A stretch of 64,000 bases of DNA, taken from assembly GCF_040436345.1 (NCBI RefSeq), contig NC_133218.1, positions 28,161,710-28,225,709 on the forward strand, given 5' to 3'. Shown one piece after another: positions 25,901-39,700 of the stretch (position 1 is the stretch's first letter; each line of letters starts with the position of its first letter). Position numbers and translations under genes: made by a program. The notes beneath the pieces are model-generated. The model worked only from the letters and a program-made list of their open reading frames with translations. It made no database searches and was not told the DNA's origin. Source of the DNA: Pagrus major. Taxonomy: Eukaryota; Chordata; Actinopteri; Spariformes; Sparidae.

Positions 25901-28900
25901 AAATCTAAAATACAATTTAAATAACACAGCACTAGCACGTCCAAAAAATGCAAAGATGTGCTCAGGTTAGAAAATTGTTTCAGGTTATTGGCATCACATC
26001 ACACCTTGGGCGGAGAACACTGGACCACTAGATCGACTTCAGGGATGTCCAATCCACGAGCTGCCACGTTGGTGGCAACCAGAACCTCGAAAGCCCCATT
26101 CCTGAAGCCCTTCAGCGTTGTCTCTCTCTGTTTCTGTGGAATATCACCATGGAGGGACTGGGCACTCTGAAACATACAAACAAAATAAAAATGAGACATG
26201 TACGCTTGAGAATCTGCTCACTTCTACATAGCTCAAGTGACACACTATGCACCAAAAATTAGAAACTAAAAGCAGAAAACAAAGGTGAGACGACAGCCAT
26301 TCTCAAACTAATTCTCATTCAATGACGTGATGTCCATTGATCATTTTACAATCTATAAGTGTGTTTACGTATGTTTAAGTGTGCGTCTACCTGTTTGAGG
26401 GATGAATTCAAGGAAAGTTCGTTGACATCTTTCTTTGTCTCACAGAACACAATGGTTCTGCCGTGGCTGCCGCTGTAAACCTGGATCACATCACCGAGCA
26501 CGGCTGCACGCTGTGACCAGTGACAAGTTATGGCCAGATGCTACACAGACAGAGACACATAGGAGAGAGAGAGCGAGAGAGAGAGACAGAGAGAGGGAAA
26601 CCAGGGAGTGAGAACAGAGGCATTTTCATTAATCCAGCTGGCAGACTTTAACTCTTACTTCATTATAATTCCACTGGTGTTGACAGTGATAAATACCGCA
26701 ATTTTTACTGCACATTAACTTGCTTGGCTTTTCTGGTGGAGATACATGTGAGTGGATTTTACAGGCTTTAACTGTCCCTGCTTACAGGCAACTGAGAGAC
26801 CTAAGCCTAAAAAAAAATAATAAAAAAGACCACTGTAACGCTTGTCAAACTAAACCCAACACACACCGGTTACCTCTTTCACCTCTGCCAACTGATTTTC
26901 TCTCTCTTACACACACACTTACTTCCACAGTTGTTGCAGCTTTCTGTGTTTTCTTGCCAATCAGGTCAACATGTTTGCACCCTGGCCTCATGTATTTCTT
27001 GGCAACCTCGTAGACCCAGGGGGGGCAGGTGGCCGAAAACAGAAGAGTCTGCGGGTTGGAGTCGGAGTCTGGAGACGAGCACAAACACACAGAAAACATA
27101 ATCGATATATCAAGCTTCCTTTTATTGTCATTTACACTCTATACCAGACAGGTACATAGTGGAACGAAATTATGTTGCATCTGGCTCAAGACGCTAAAAA
27201 CTACATTTTAAAAAAATCAGCACACAAAGCAAAATCCTAACACTAAACCCTATACACATATATGAACACAAACACAAAAAACAGGAACACATACAATTTG
27301 TATACTGTATGCAAGGCAACAAAAACACACAGATTTACTTTACCTTTCTGATATGATGAGGCCAGAATCTCTTCAACCTGTTCTGCAAATCCCATGTCCA
27401 ACATCTGGTCTACTTCATCCAGAACGACATGCTTCACTTTAGAGAGGTCGAGTTTATTGTTCTGGAGGTGGTCCTTAGTGCGACCAGGGGTACCGACCAA
27501 AACATCGATACCATTACGGATAGCTTCGACTAGACAGAAGGAGAGGAGTGTCATTATTAATACTAATGCATGAAGTATGTTGTTCAAACAGCCAAACAGA
27601 AAAAAGACACTGAGCTGAGCTGGCATTTAAATAGTCAACATAAAAAATAACATTAAATATCAAGAACCCAAAGAAAATAGATGAACATATTCAATTATTT
27701 GAATGCTTTCAGAATTACTGCTATTAAGGACATATTTGTATTTTTGCATAACACTTACTCTGTGGCATATATGAGCTGCCTCCATAGAAACAAGCAATAG
27801 AGACTCTCTTGCTAACATCTTTAAAGTCCTTAGCGACCTGGATGGCTAACTCTCTGGTTGGAGTCAACACCAGGACCTACAGACAAACAGAGAAGAGACT
27901 CAGTCATACACAAACATACACAGAGAGCAACTGATAGTGGGACTGATGTTTGTCTTCAGTCATTTGTGTGAAAGTGTGTGTGTGTGTGTGTGTGTGTGTC
28001 TGTGTGTGCGCGCACCTTGGGAGCCCGGCCTCTGGCGTAGTCCACCGTACTCTTCTGGATCTTCTCCACCAAGGGGATGGCAAATGAGAAAGTCTTCCCT
28101 GTTCCTGTTCGGGCTTGGGCAATTACGTCCTCTCCATCATATACAGGATTAAATGTCTTCGCCTGAATGTCAAACAGGTAAGTGACTCCCCGAGCTGAGA
28201 AAGTGACAGAAAGAAAGGTTTTTTGGGGGCAGAGCAGCAAACAGGATATTGGACATGTACCAGGGCCTCTCTGCTCTTGAGCCACAGCGGTAACAACTAA
28301 GGTATAAACATACATATAGTACAGTTCTATATCTTGAGAGTAAAAATGTAAATATGATATCTACCTTTAAGTTTATCGATGGTGACTTGGGAGATCCTGA
28401 AGTTGGAGAAGGCCCCTTCCTTCTGCTCTGGTGTCTCCTCCTAAAGAAATAAACAGTCAGTTTATGTGACTGTTACCCTACAGCTGACTTTGAGGAATGG
28501 CTGTTAATAAAAACCAAACGCGTTGAGGCAAACGTTGAACAATCAAAGATAATGTAATATGAGTATAACAATCAAATCAAATGAATGAGAATAATATAAG
28601 TTGATATCATTTTTGAAACTTTTAAATGCTTTCAAGACGTGCTAAGTTGTAAAATTAGTTGCTTTGCAGTCATCTTGCGGTTTCTTTGTTACTTAATTTA
28701 TGAGTACAATCGTGTAATATTGCGATATAACAAACTAAAATACACCAGCATAATATTATCATATTGTAATACCTAAAATAAGGATTAAACAACAGCTTCC
28801 ATAGGGGACACCTTGATTGTTCTTCAACCAACCAACAGAACTCAAACATCCAACAGAATAGTTATTCAGATTACCGCAAACACCAAGTCATCATACATGG

Positions 28901-30973
28901 AGTATCACCAAAAACGTGTCCAAAATTAATTTGCAGTCATACCGGTTCTTTTTCGCTGTCGCTAGCTGATTCTTCACTCGACTGCGCCGGTGTCTGAATG
29001 GGTGTCTGAACTGGGGTGTTTGGGGTGGAATGTCCGTTGGTTGCTTCCTCTGCGATTGCTTTCTTTTGCTTTTTCTTTTTTTTCTACACCCACAAGATAA
29101 AAGTGGAGTCAGTATTAAACAAAGGACAGAGTATGACCCTGTCTACACCAGAGCAAAGACAGAAATTATGCATTTGTTTTCAATTGTCTCTATAACTTTT
29201 CCACTATTCATGAGAACAGATTTTTCAACACCAACAAAACCACTTGACAGGCAATGAATATAGTTTGTTATCTACTTAGCTATTTACCTCTGAGTCTCCT
29301 TCAGTCTTTTCCTTCTTGCTCTTCTTCTTTGGTGTTTCAACGCCATTACTGTTTCCATTCATGTCGCCATTCATGTCTATTGCCTCATCTGTATGGCCGT
29401 TTACTTGGTCCGCTGCCAGCTTGTCTTTTTTCTTTTTCTTTTTTGGTGCTGGTGGTTCACAGTCTGGGTCCTCCTGCTGTTCTTGGTCCTCCAGCTGCTG
29501 CTTCTTCCTCAGCTTCTTGGCCTCCTTGGCCTTGATCTTACAGAAATAATAACATTAAACAGGTTTCAGTTAGAACAAATACTGTGCAGTGACTGAAGTT
29601 TGTATCCTTTCAGCTGGAGTAATCTGCTGTTATCACATAGTTTAACAAACATCTTTTAATTATAGATGGTTATAAGTGGTAAGCTACAATTTACCAGTGG
29701 TTAAAGAACATAACATCAGATTTGTTACATCATTTTTGAAGAAAGTCAAAATGATATATTGTTTATAAATTAAAAAAAACCCTGTCAATTCAACACCGTG
29801 TGGTGACTTTATTCAGATTTCTCATAATTACTTGAATTACCCCTGAATAATTCCAGGATGAGTTCATAGTTGAAGCACTGACCTAACTGGACACCTTTTT
29901 TGAAAATTTCAATAACTATGTCCTTATAATAATTTGAATGAACGAATAGAACTAATTAAAATTTAATCCATCATATTTTGTTTTTAGGTAAACAAGTACC
30001 TACCTAACTAAAGAGGGTGTTATTGTCTATTAAATAGAACTGTTGCGCATATTTAATACTGAACTGTATTTTTCTTCCTACCAAGGATGCACTATAGTAA
30101 AATAAACAATGCACTTAATGAAACCCCTTTAGACTTTTTAGACTGTTGTGCCAACTCACTTTGGTTTCTAGACTTGTTATTACTTACTGTTCATACTTTT
30201 AGACACTACATAGAGTACACAATGAATCAAAGCATATATAAACAGATAAGCATTACAGTTCAGGTCTGGACCTTGGAGATGGTAGTTTGCCAAAACAATC
30301 CCAATTTAATTTTTCTCTCTCTCTGCAAGAGGAGCATGAAAAATATAATAAATATCAAAAAAATATCAATAATCACAAATAAAATATAACAACCTGTAGC
30401 AGATTTACATTACTTTAACTTTCTCGTGTTACTGTAAAGAGCGGGTTGTTTTGTATACTTTAACAGCTGACGAGCCCAGCTGTATAACACGTCATCAAGC
30501 CTCGCCCGCAGCACGGACACACAGATGTAAGCAGTTTCCAGCAGGCCTGCACGTTGTCAAGCCGTGAATCCACGTGATCCGCACATCAGCTCTCACCAAC
30601 ACATGGGCATACCATGAGATCTTCTGGCTAGGCTAACCACGAATGCTAACTTTTCATTAGAAGCGGGTCACATTTACATCCTTAATTCACACCACTGACG
30701 ATTAAACCCCGTTACTAATCATTACTAGCACCAGAGTCGTGAAACAAATCTATCCTGCGTTGGTTTCCTAACAGTTAGCTAGCCGGTTAGCACGTTCAGC
30801 CACATGTTGTCAAACATGGAGCAGGACGTCGTGTGAGCTACACGGATGATATTCAGTCTGCTGGCGGCGTCACGGCCCGCTCCGCTCACCTTCAAGGTTT
30901 TGGCCTCCGCGGCAGTGTCTACAACGTCCTCCATGGCCTGGTCTTCGGTGTCAAATATGATTTTTGTCGGCAT
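22971..30973 (-). CDS. ddx21: Nucleolar RNA helicase 2, DEAD-box (DDX21)
   Basis: ATP-dependent RNA helicase of the nucleolus/nucleus acting in rRNA transcription and processing. Sixteen exons, 5' to 3': 30973-30890, 29536-29288, 29083-28943, 28440-28365, 28194-28016, 27876-27759, 27529-27344, 27068-26923, 26540-26391, 26166-26005, 25717-25598, 25206-25133, 24824-24665, 24479-24345, 23900-23856, 23228-22971. They join in phase to 760 aa, close to the usual length. Lys-rich acidic N-terminus (1-183); motif I ARTGTGKT (211-218), PTREL (249-253), TPGR (296-299), DEVD (320-323), SAT (356-358), ARGLD (479-483), [10 protein letters not shown] (503-512). A GUCT RNA-binding domain (about 570-665) and a Gly/Arg-rich tail with an FRGGRG repeat follow. 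DEVD in place of DEAD plus the GUCT domain restrict this to DDX21/DDX50; the Arg/Gly tail ending in a Lys-Arg-x-Phe-Ser motif favours DDX21. Confidence 0.95.
23321..23772. mobile_element. Non-autonomous DNA transposon (MITE) in ddx21 intron 15
   Basis: Left end CCGTATTTCCTCAAATA is matched by its near-perfect inverted copy at the right end (TATTTGAGGAAATACGG without exact boundary bases), each flanked outside by TA. The ~450-bp element sits between ddx21 exons at 23856 and 23228. The internal AATAAAAGCC motif is typical of a repeat family with ends of this type. No transposase ORF. TA flanks suggest a Tc1/mariner-type mobiliser; that is inference. Confidence 0.75.
26563..26595 (+). repeat. 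(GA)n-rich simple repeat
   Basis: Interrupted GAGA tract inside the ddx21 intron upstream (in gene direction) of the exon 26540-26391. Confidence 0.7.
27105..27200. repeat. Probable L2-type LINE tail in a ddx21 intron
   Basis: Contains CCTTTTATTGTCATTTACAC followed by GTGGAACGAAATTATGTTGC, a signature of very common teleost LINE-derived tails. It lies between ddx21 exons at 27344 and 27068. Assignment by recognition. Confidence 0.5.
27974..27999 (+). repeat. (TG)n microsatellite next to a ddx21 donor
   Basis: A TG run lies about 15 bp beyond the splice donor of the ddx21 exon ending at 28016 (minus strand), where it reads as (CA)n just inside the intron. CA repeats near donors can bind hnRNP L-type splicing regulators; a role here is speculative. 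Confidence 0.85.
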
Positions 30974-31200
30974 TTCTCTCCCCTGTTGGAAACCCTCAAC
31001 GCAGACACACAGGCTAACCCACGGGCACGCGGACGGAAAGGAACGCGCACGGCTGCGCGTGGACGCGTGTTCACGAGCGAGACATAGAAATAGAGGCGAT
31101 AGACAGACACCACGGGGCAGAGCAGGCGAGGACGTGACTCACACCAGGACCCGCCGATCAAAATACACGGAGACAGTGTGCGATACATACACTTAAATCA
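30974..31200 (-). promoter_or_regulatory. ddx21: CpG-rich 5' UTR/promoter region of ddx21
   Basis: Immediately upstream of the ddx21 start codon (complement of 30971-30973) the sequence becomes GC- and CpG-rich, with many CG dinucleotides between about 30860 and 31150, in contrast to the AT-rich surroundings. There is no obvious TATA box. This is the expected picture for a housekeeping helicase promoter. The transcription start cannot be fixed from sequence alone. Confidence 0.55.
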
Positions 31201-31226
31201 ACATTTCTTAGTTTACAACTCAAAGG

Positions 31227-32175
31227 AAGTTTATTTGTATAACACAATTCAGACACAATGTACTTCAAAGGGCTTTGCAAGGACATGCAAATACATTAAA
31301 ACAAAATACTATATATCAGTATTGTTTTATTGTATTCCATTTGTCAACCATCATCAGTCCTGATAGCAAATACTAAATATTCATTCATTTTCAGGATTTT
31401 AACCCTATTAAATACCAGTTTGTTTACATGATGCCACTGTTTTTTTAAATGAAAAAACAAAACAAAAATTATTATCTTCCATACTCTTAATCTATAGTAT
31501 TTTTATAGCTGTGCAAAAGGTTTGACTGTACTAAATGTGGTCTTTTATAAGTTGCATGAGAGTTAAGTTTTATTACGAGGCAACGCCCCCTACAGGACAC
31601 AAGGGAAATAGCATGTATGGGTGTATGGGCAAAATACAGGTAAATATCTAATGAAAGATATTAAAATTCTCATCCAGGACCACAGAATGAAAGCCTGATA
31701 ATATCGGATGCATGTTTTAATGCTGTAATGACAGTAGGATGAAAAAAATAGTTTTAATGAGTTTTAATAGTATAATATAATATGTACAATGGTTCTGTCT
31801 GTCTGTCTGTAATATACACAGTGTATTATAGACATATTATATGAGCCAAGGTTGAAATTGAATCGAAAAACAATAACAAACACCAAACTGTATGCAATTT
31901 GCATTAATACAGCCAAAGTAAAAAAATAAAAAATAAAAACATAAAATGCATCAACAGTTGCATGAGGGTTAAAATACATTAAAACAAACAGGAAGACATC
32001 AAAAAACGAAACAATGAAACAAGTTTAAAAAAGAAAAATAAGCTAAAATAGGATAGGTTTAAAGAAGACAAGACAATAAAAGTTACAGTGCAGTTTAAGA
32101 TATTGATCAAAACCTTAAAACTGCCTCAACAAAAGGCAGTGGCAAACACAAAGGTCTCCAGCCTTCAGAGTTGGA
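31227..32175. repeat. Teleost interspersed repeat interrupted by a 667-bp insertion
   Basis: The start (AAGTTTATTTGTATAACACA, then TTCAAAGGGCTTTGCA) is characteristic of an abundant teleost repeat with a 'TTTATTTGTATAGCACA...TTCAAAGTGCTTTACA' head. Its continuation (ACAATAAAAGTTACAGTGCA) appears only after about 31990. The 16-bp string AATACATTAAAACAAA occurs at 31290-31305 and again at 31973-31988, exactly at the interruption. Nothing coding is seen in the insert. Confidence 0.5.
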
Positions 32176-32371
32176 GTGGACCGAGAGGAAAGCTCAACTG
32201 AACATGGTTAAACACGGTTCATCTTCTCAGCTGATGACGTCATAGAGTCGCAGCAGAAAACACACTGCCTCTTTAATGAGAAGATTGCAGTGAACATCAA
32301 AACAGTAATGACAGTAACTGCCCAGCAGATGGCGCACTTGCAACTTAACTTGTTTTTACAAGACCTTGTTT

Positions 32372-35300
32372 ATGGAAGAATTATCCTATCTTTATTCAAG
32401 GGCATAGATTTTCAGTCTGAGAGCATGATTTCATTCCTTTTCAGTGACACAGCTCCTTCTCGTGCTCAGATTTATTCTCCTCACGCTCACATGTTTGCTG
32501 CTTTCTTTTTCAAAATGTGTGCTTGAACTCAAAAATCACATGCTTGTGCTCACACATCTTCTTCTTGCACACAAAAATTTCGCTCGCATTCAAATATGTC
32601 CTGTGCGCGCTCAGATCTAAAGTCTGCGTGCTCAGATCGACACATCCTCGCTCCGCGCCGCCGGTACAGGTGTAGTGCCGAGAAGAGACTGCTTGCCGAA
32701 AAACGACTGCCCCCGACGGGAACGCGCATCAGTTCAGAGGAAGTGGGCGTAGGTCTACTACGGGTCAGCTGGCAGACGCAGCACCGAGAGAAATGTTTTT
32801 TTTTACTGTGCAGTCCTGTAGCCCAAGTGAAGAGGCTACGGAAAAAGAACGGCGCAGATAAAAAAGTAACCTGATGTTTCCATAATGTAGGCTAGTTGTC
32901 AACAATTGATGAGGGTAGATGCTTTACCTTGCCACTTTTATTGTTGTTGTTGTTGTTATCGTTGTTGCAATGTGATTTTACACCGCTTTGAGTTACAGGG
33001 TGCAGTCACTTTTCGGCAGGCCCTGCCGAAAAGTGACTGCACCCTGTAACTCTGGATTGCAAGGAGTGATATTGACCAAATTCACTGTACATGCACCTGG
33101 TTTCCTCTACTATTAATGCTGAAAAGACAGAGAATGTAACCCCTCCCAATCCAGAGTTGTAGGGTGCAGTCACTTTTCGGCAGGGCCTGCCGAAAAGTGA
33201 CTGCACCCTGTAACTCTGGATTGCAAGGAGTGATATTGACCAAATTCACTGTACATGCACCTGGTTTCCTCTACTATTAATGCTGAAAAGACAGAGAATG
33301 TAACCCCTCCCAATCCAGAGTTGTAGGGTGCAGTCACTTTTCGGCAGGGCCTGCCGAAAAGTGACTGCACCCTGTAACTCTGGATTGCAAGGAGTGATAT
33401 TGACCAAATTCACTGTACATGCACCTGGTTTCCTCTACTATTAATGCTGAAAAGACAGAGCATGTAACCCCTCCCAATCCAGAGTTGTAGGGTGCAGTCA
33501 CTTTTCGGCAGGGCCTGCCGAAAAGTGACTGCACCCTGTAAGTCCTTATTGCAAGGAGTGATATTGACCAAATTCACTGTACATGCACCTGGTTTCCTCT
33601 ACTATTAATGCTGAAAAGACAGAGAATGTAACCCCTCCCAATCCAGAGTTGTAGGGTGCAGTCACTTTTCGGCAGGGCCTGCCGAAAAGTGACTGCACCC
33701 TGTAACTCTGGATTGCAAGGAGTGATATTGACCAAATTCACTGTACATGCACTTGGTTTCCTCTACTATTAATGCTGAAAAGACAGAGAATGTAACCCCT
33801 CCCAGTCCAGAGTTGTAGGGTGCAGTCACTTTTCGGTAGGCCCTGCCGAAAAGTGACTGCACCCTGTAACTCTGTATTGCAAGGAGTGATATTGACCAAA
33901 TTCACTGTACATGCACCTGGTTTCCTCTACTATTAATGCTGAAAAGACAGAGAATGTAACCCCTCCCAATCCAGAGTTATAGGGTGCAGTCACTTTTCGG
34001 CAGGCCCTACCGAAAAGTGACTGCACCCTATAACTCTGGATTTCTGAGGAGTGATATTGACCAAATTCACTGTACATGCACCTGGTTTCCTCTACTATTA
34101 ATGCTGAAAAGACAGAGAATGTAACCCCTCCCAATCCAGAGTTGTAGGGTGCAGTCACTTTTCGGTAGGCCCTGCCGAAAAGTGACTGCACCCTGTAACT
34201 CTGGATTGCAAGGAATGATATTGACCAAATTCACTGTACATGCACCTGGTTTCCTCTACTATTAATGCTGAAAAGACAGAGCATGTAACCCCTCCCAATC
34301 CAGAGTTGTAGGGTGCAGTCACTTTTCGGCAAGTGACTGCACCCTGTAAGTCCTTATTGCGAGGAGTGATATTGACCAAATTCACTGTACATGCACCTGG
34401 TTTCCTCTACTATTAATGCTGAAAAGACAGAGAATGTAACCCCTCCCAATCCAGAGTTGTAGGGTGCAGTCACTTTTCGGCAGGGCCTGCCGAAAAGTGA
34501 CTGCACCCTGTAAGTCCTTATTGCAAGGAGTGATATTGACCAAATTCACTGTACATGCACCTGGTTTCCTCTACTATTAATGCTGAAAAGACAGAGAATG
34601 TAACCCCTCCCAATCCAGAGTTACAGGGTGCAGTCACTTTTCAGCAGGGCCTGCCGAAAAGTGACTGCACCCTGTAACTCTGGATTGCAAGGAGTGATGT
34701 TGACCAAATTCACTGTACATGCACCTGGTTTCCTCTACTATTAATGCTGAAGAGACAGAGAATGTAACCCCTCCCAATCCAGAGTTACAGGGTGCAGTCA
34801 CTTTTCGGCAGGGCCTGCCAAAAAGTGACTGCACCCTGTAAGTCCTTATTGCAAGGAGTGATATTGACCAAATTCACTGTACATGCACCTGGTTTCCTCT
34901 ACTATTAATGCTGAAAAGACAGAGAATGTAACCCCTCCCAATCCAGAGTTGTAGGGTGCAGTCACTTTTCGGCAGGGCCTGCCGAAAAGTGACTGCACCC
35001 TGTAACTCTGGATTGCAAGGAGTGATATTGACCAAATTCACTGTACATGCACCTGGTTTCCTCTACTATTAATGCTGAAAAGACAGAGCATGTAACCCCT
35101 CCCAATCCAGAGTTACAGGGTGCAGTCACTTTTCGGCAGGGCCTGCCAAAAAGTGACTGCACCCTGTAAGTCCTTATTGCAAGGAGTGATATTGACCAAA
35201 TTCACTGTACATGCACCTGGTTTCCTCTACTATTAATGCTGAAAAGACAGAGAATGTAACCCCTCCCAATCCAGAGTTGTAGGGTGCAGTCACTTTTCGG

Positions 35301-35717
35301 CAGGGCCTGCCGAAAAATTTAAATTACGATAACTCTTTTTAGGATTACTTAAGATGAATTATACAATATCCTAAATATGCTGGCGTCTTAAATAGGTGAC
35401 GATTCAAATAGCTGGCTAATATGGTAAATTGGTGTATTTTGAGAGAAGCAGTTTTACAAACAGACCATATGCCTGCCCCTGCGGAGCACTCAAAAAAAGT
35501 GCGAAGGAACGCACCCAAGTGAGCACAAGCATGTGATTTTTTAGTTCAAGCACACATTTTGAAAGAAAGCAGCAAACATCTCAGTGCGAGCACAAAATGT
35601 GAGCGTGAGGAGAATAAATCTGAGCACGAGAAGGAGCTGTGTCACTGAAAAGGAATGAAATCATGCTCTCAGACTGAAAATCTATGCTCTTGAATAAAGA
35701 TAGGATAATTCTTCCAT
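32372..35717. mobile_element. Foldback-like element with long inverted ends and an internal satellite
   Basis: The segment 32372-32553 reappears inverted at 35519-35717, nearly identical apart from a roughly 20-bp insertion in the right copy. Ends are ATGGAAGAATTATCCTATC and its complement. Between the arms are a CpG-rich unique part (about 32560-32880), a short (TTG)n run, a 2.3-kb palindromic satellite (32990-35316) and about 200 bp of unique DNA. Possible degenerate target duplications are CTTGTT (32365) and CTTATT (35719). There is no convincing transposase, so the element is probably non-autonomous. Long inverted ends with internal tandem repeats are the hallmark of foldback elements; the superfamily is undetermined. 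Confidence 0.75.
32990..35316. repeat. 164-bp satellite array, about 14 units, each with a large palindrome
   Basis: Unit centres (GCCTGCCGAAAAGTGAC) recur near 33022, 33186, 33350, 33514, 33678, 33842, 34006, 34172, then a shortened copy near 34330, and 34486, 34650, 34814, 34978, 35142 and 35306. In a typical unit about 38 bp (from CAATCCAGAGTT to TTTTCGGCAGG) is followed at once by its inverted copy, making a near-perfect ~76-bp palindrome, then an ~88-bp spacer. Unit length is not a multiple of three. The recurring 66-aa minus-strand frames are repeat artefacts. Confidence 0.95.
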
Positions 35718-35849
35718 ACTTATTAACCTTATCTTTTAACTAGGGCTGTAGCCAGGATTGTAGAAATACTGAGGTCATGCGTCATAGCCGTGCTAGGCTC
35801 CCCTGCAAGAATATTTTGAAGATTATAGTATGAATCTATGCAGTTTATT

Positions 35850-36350
35850 ATGGGGCGCCGATTGTAAAGTTGCGCACGCTAAAATAAACAGCAACTTTTC
35901 GCCACATTTAGCAACAAACCACGTTTAAAAAACGTATGTGAATTTTTTTATGTTACTTTTGACCAGATTTACAGCAATATTTGTGAACTTTGTGATATTT
36001 ACTTTTCTTGTAAAAATATAATGTCAATGTTAAATCTAAATGTTAAATGTTAAATCTCAATCTAAATGTTAAATTTAAATCTAAATTTTAAATATTAATC
36101 TAAATGTTAAGTATTAAATCTAAATGTTAAATCTAAATCTAAATGTTAAATTTAAATATAAATGTTAAATCTAAATATAAATGTTAAGTATTAAATCTAA
36201 ATGTTAAATCTAAATCTAAATGTTAAATTTAAATCTTAATCTAAATGTTAAATTTAAATATAAATGTTAAATCTAAATGCTAGATGTTAAATCTGTGGGA
36301 AAAAGTTGCTGTTTATTTTAGCGTGCGCAACTTTACAAGCGGTGCCCCAT
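35850..36350. mobile_element. hAT-like MITE with ~57-bp inverted ends
   Basis: The left end (ATGGGGCGCCGATTGTAAAG, continuing through GCGCACGCTAAAATAAACAG) is repeated inverted at 36296-36350 with only a few differences over about 57 bp. Flanking octamers AGTTTATT (35842-35849) and ACTTTATT (36351-36358) match at 7 of 8 positions, the size of a hAT target duplication. The interior is an AT-rich array of TAAATCTAAATGT-like units (about 36015-36290). No coding capacity. Confidence 0.75.
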
Positions 36351-36358
36351 ACTTTATT

Positions 36359-39550
<3,192 letters not shown>

Positions 39551-39700
39551 TCTTAGTTTAGATATGCGTCTGTTCCGTCTCCTCGCCCTCTGTCCACAAA
39601 GAAAGAGGGGAAGGAGAAGGAACAGAAGCACATCAGGGGAGCACTTAAAACCTGTGGCTACCCAAACTGGACCTTTGTCGAAACCTCTAAAAGATCCAGA

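Noticed and set aside
32596-32874. 92-aa plus-strand ORF in the unique part of the foldback-like element
   Set aside because: Arg/Lys-rich but with no domain I recognise and no partner exons; not enough to call a transposase.
33006-35162. Nine or so near-identical minus-strand ORFs of 66-121 aa
   Set aside because: They are the same frame recurring in the 164-bp satellite. The unit is not a multiple of three, no splice signals link them, and no family is recognised.
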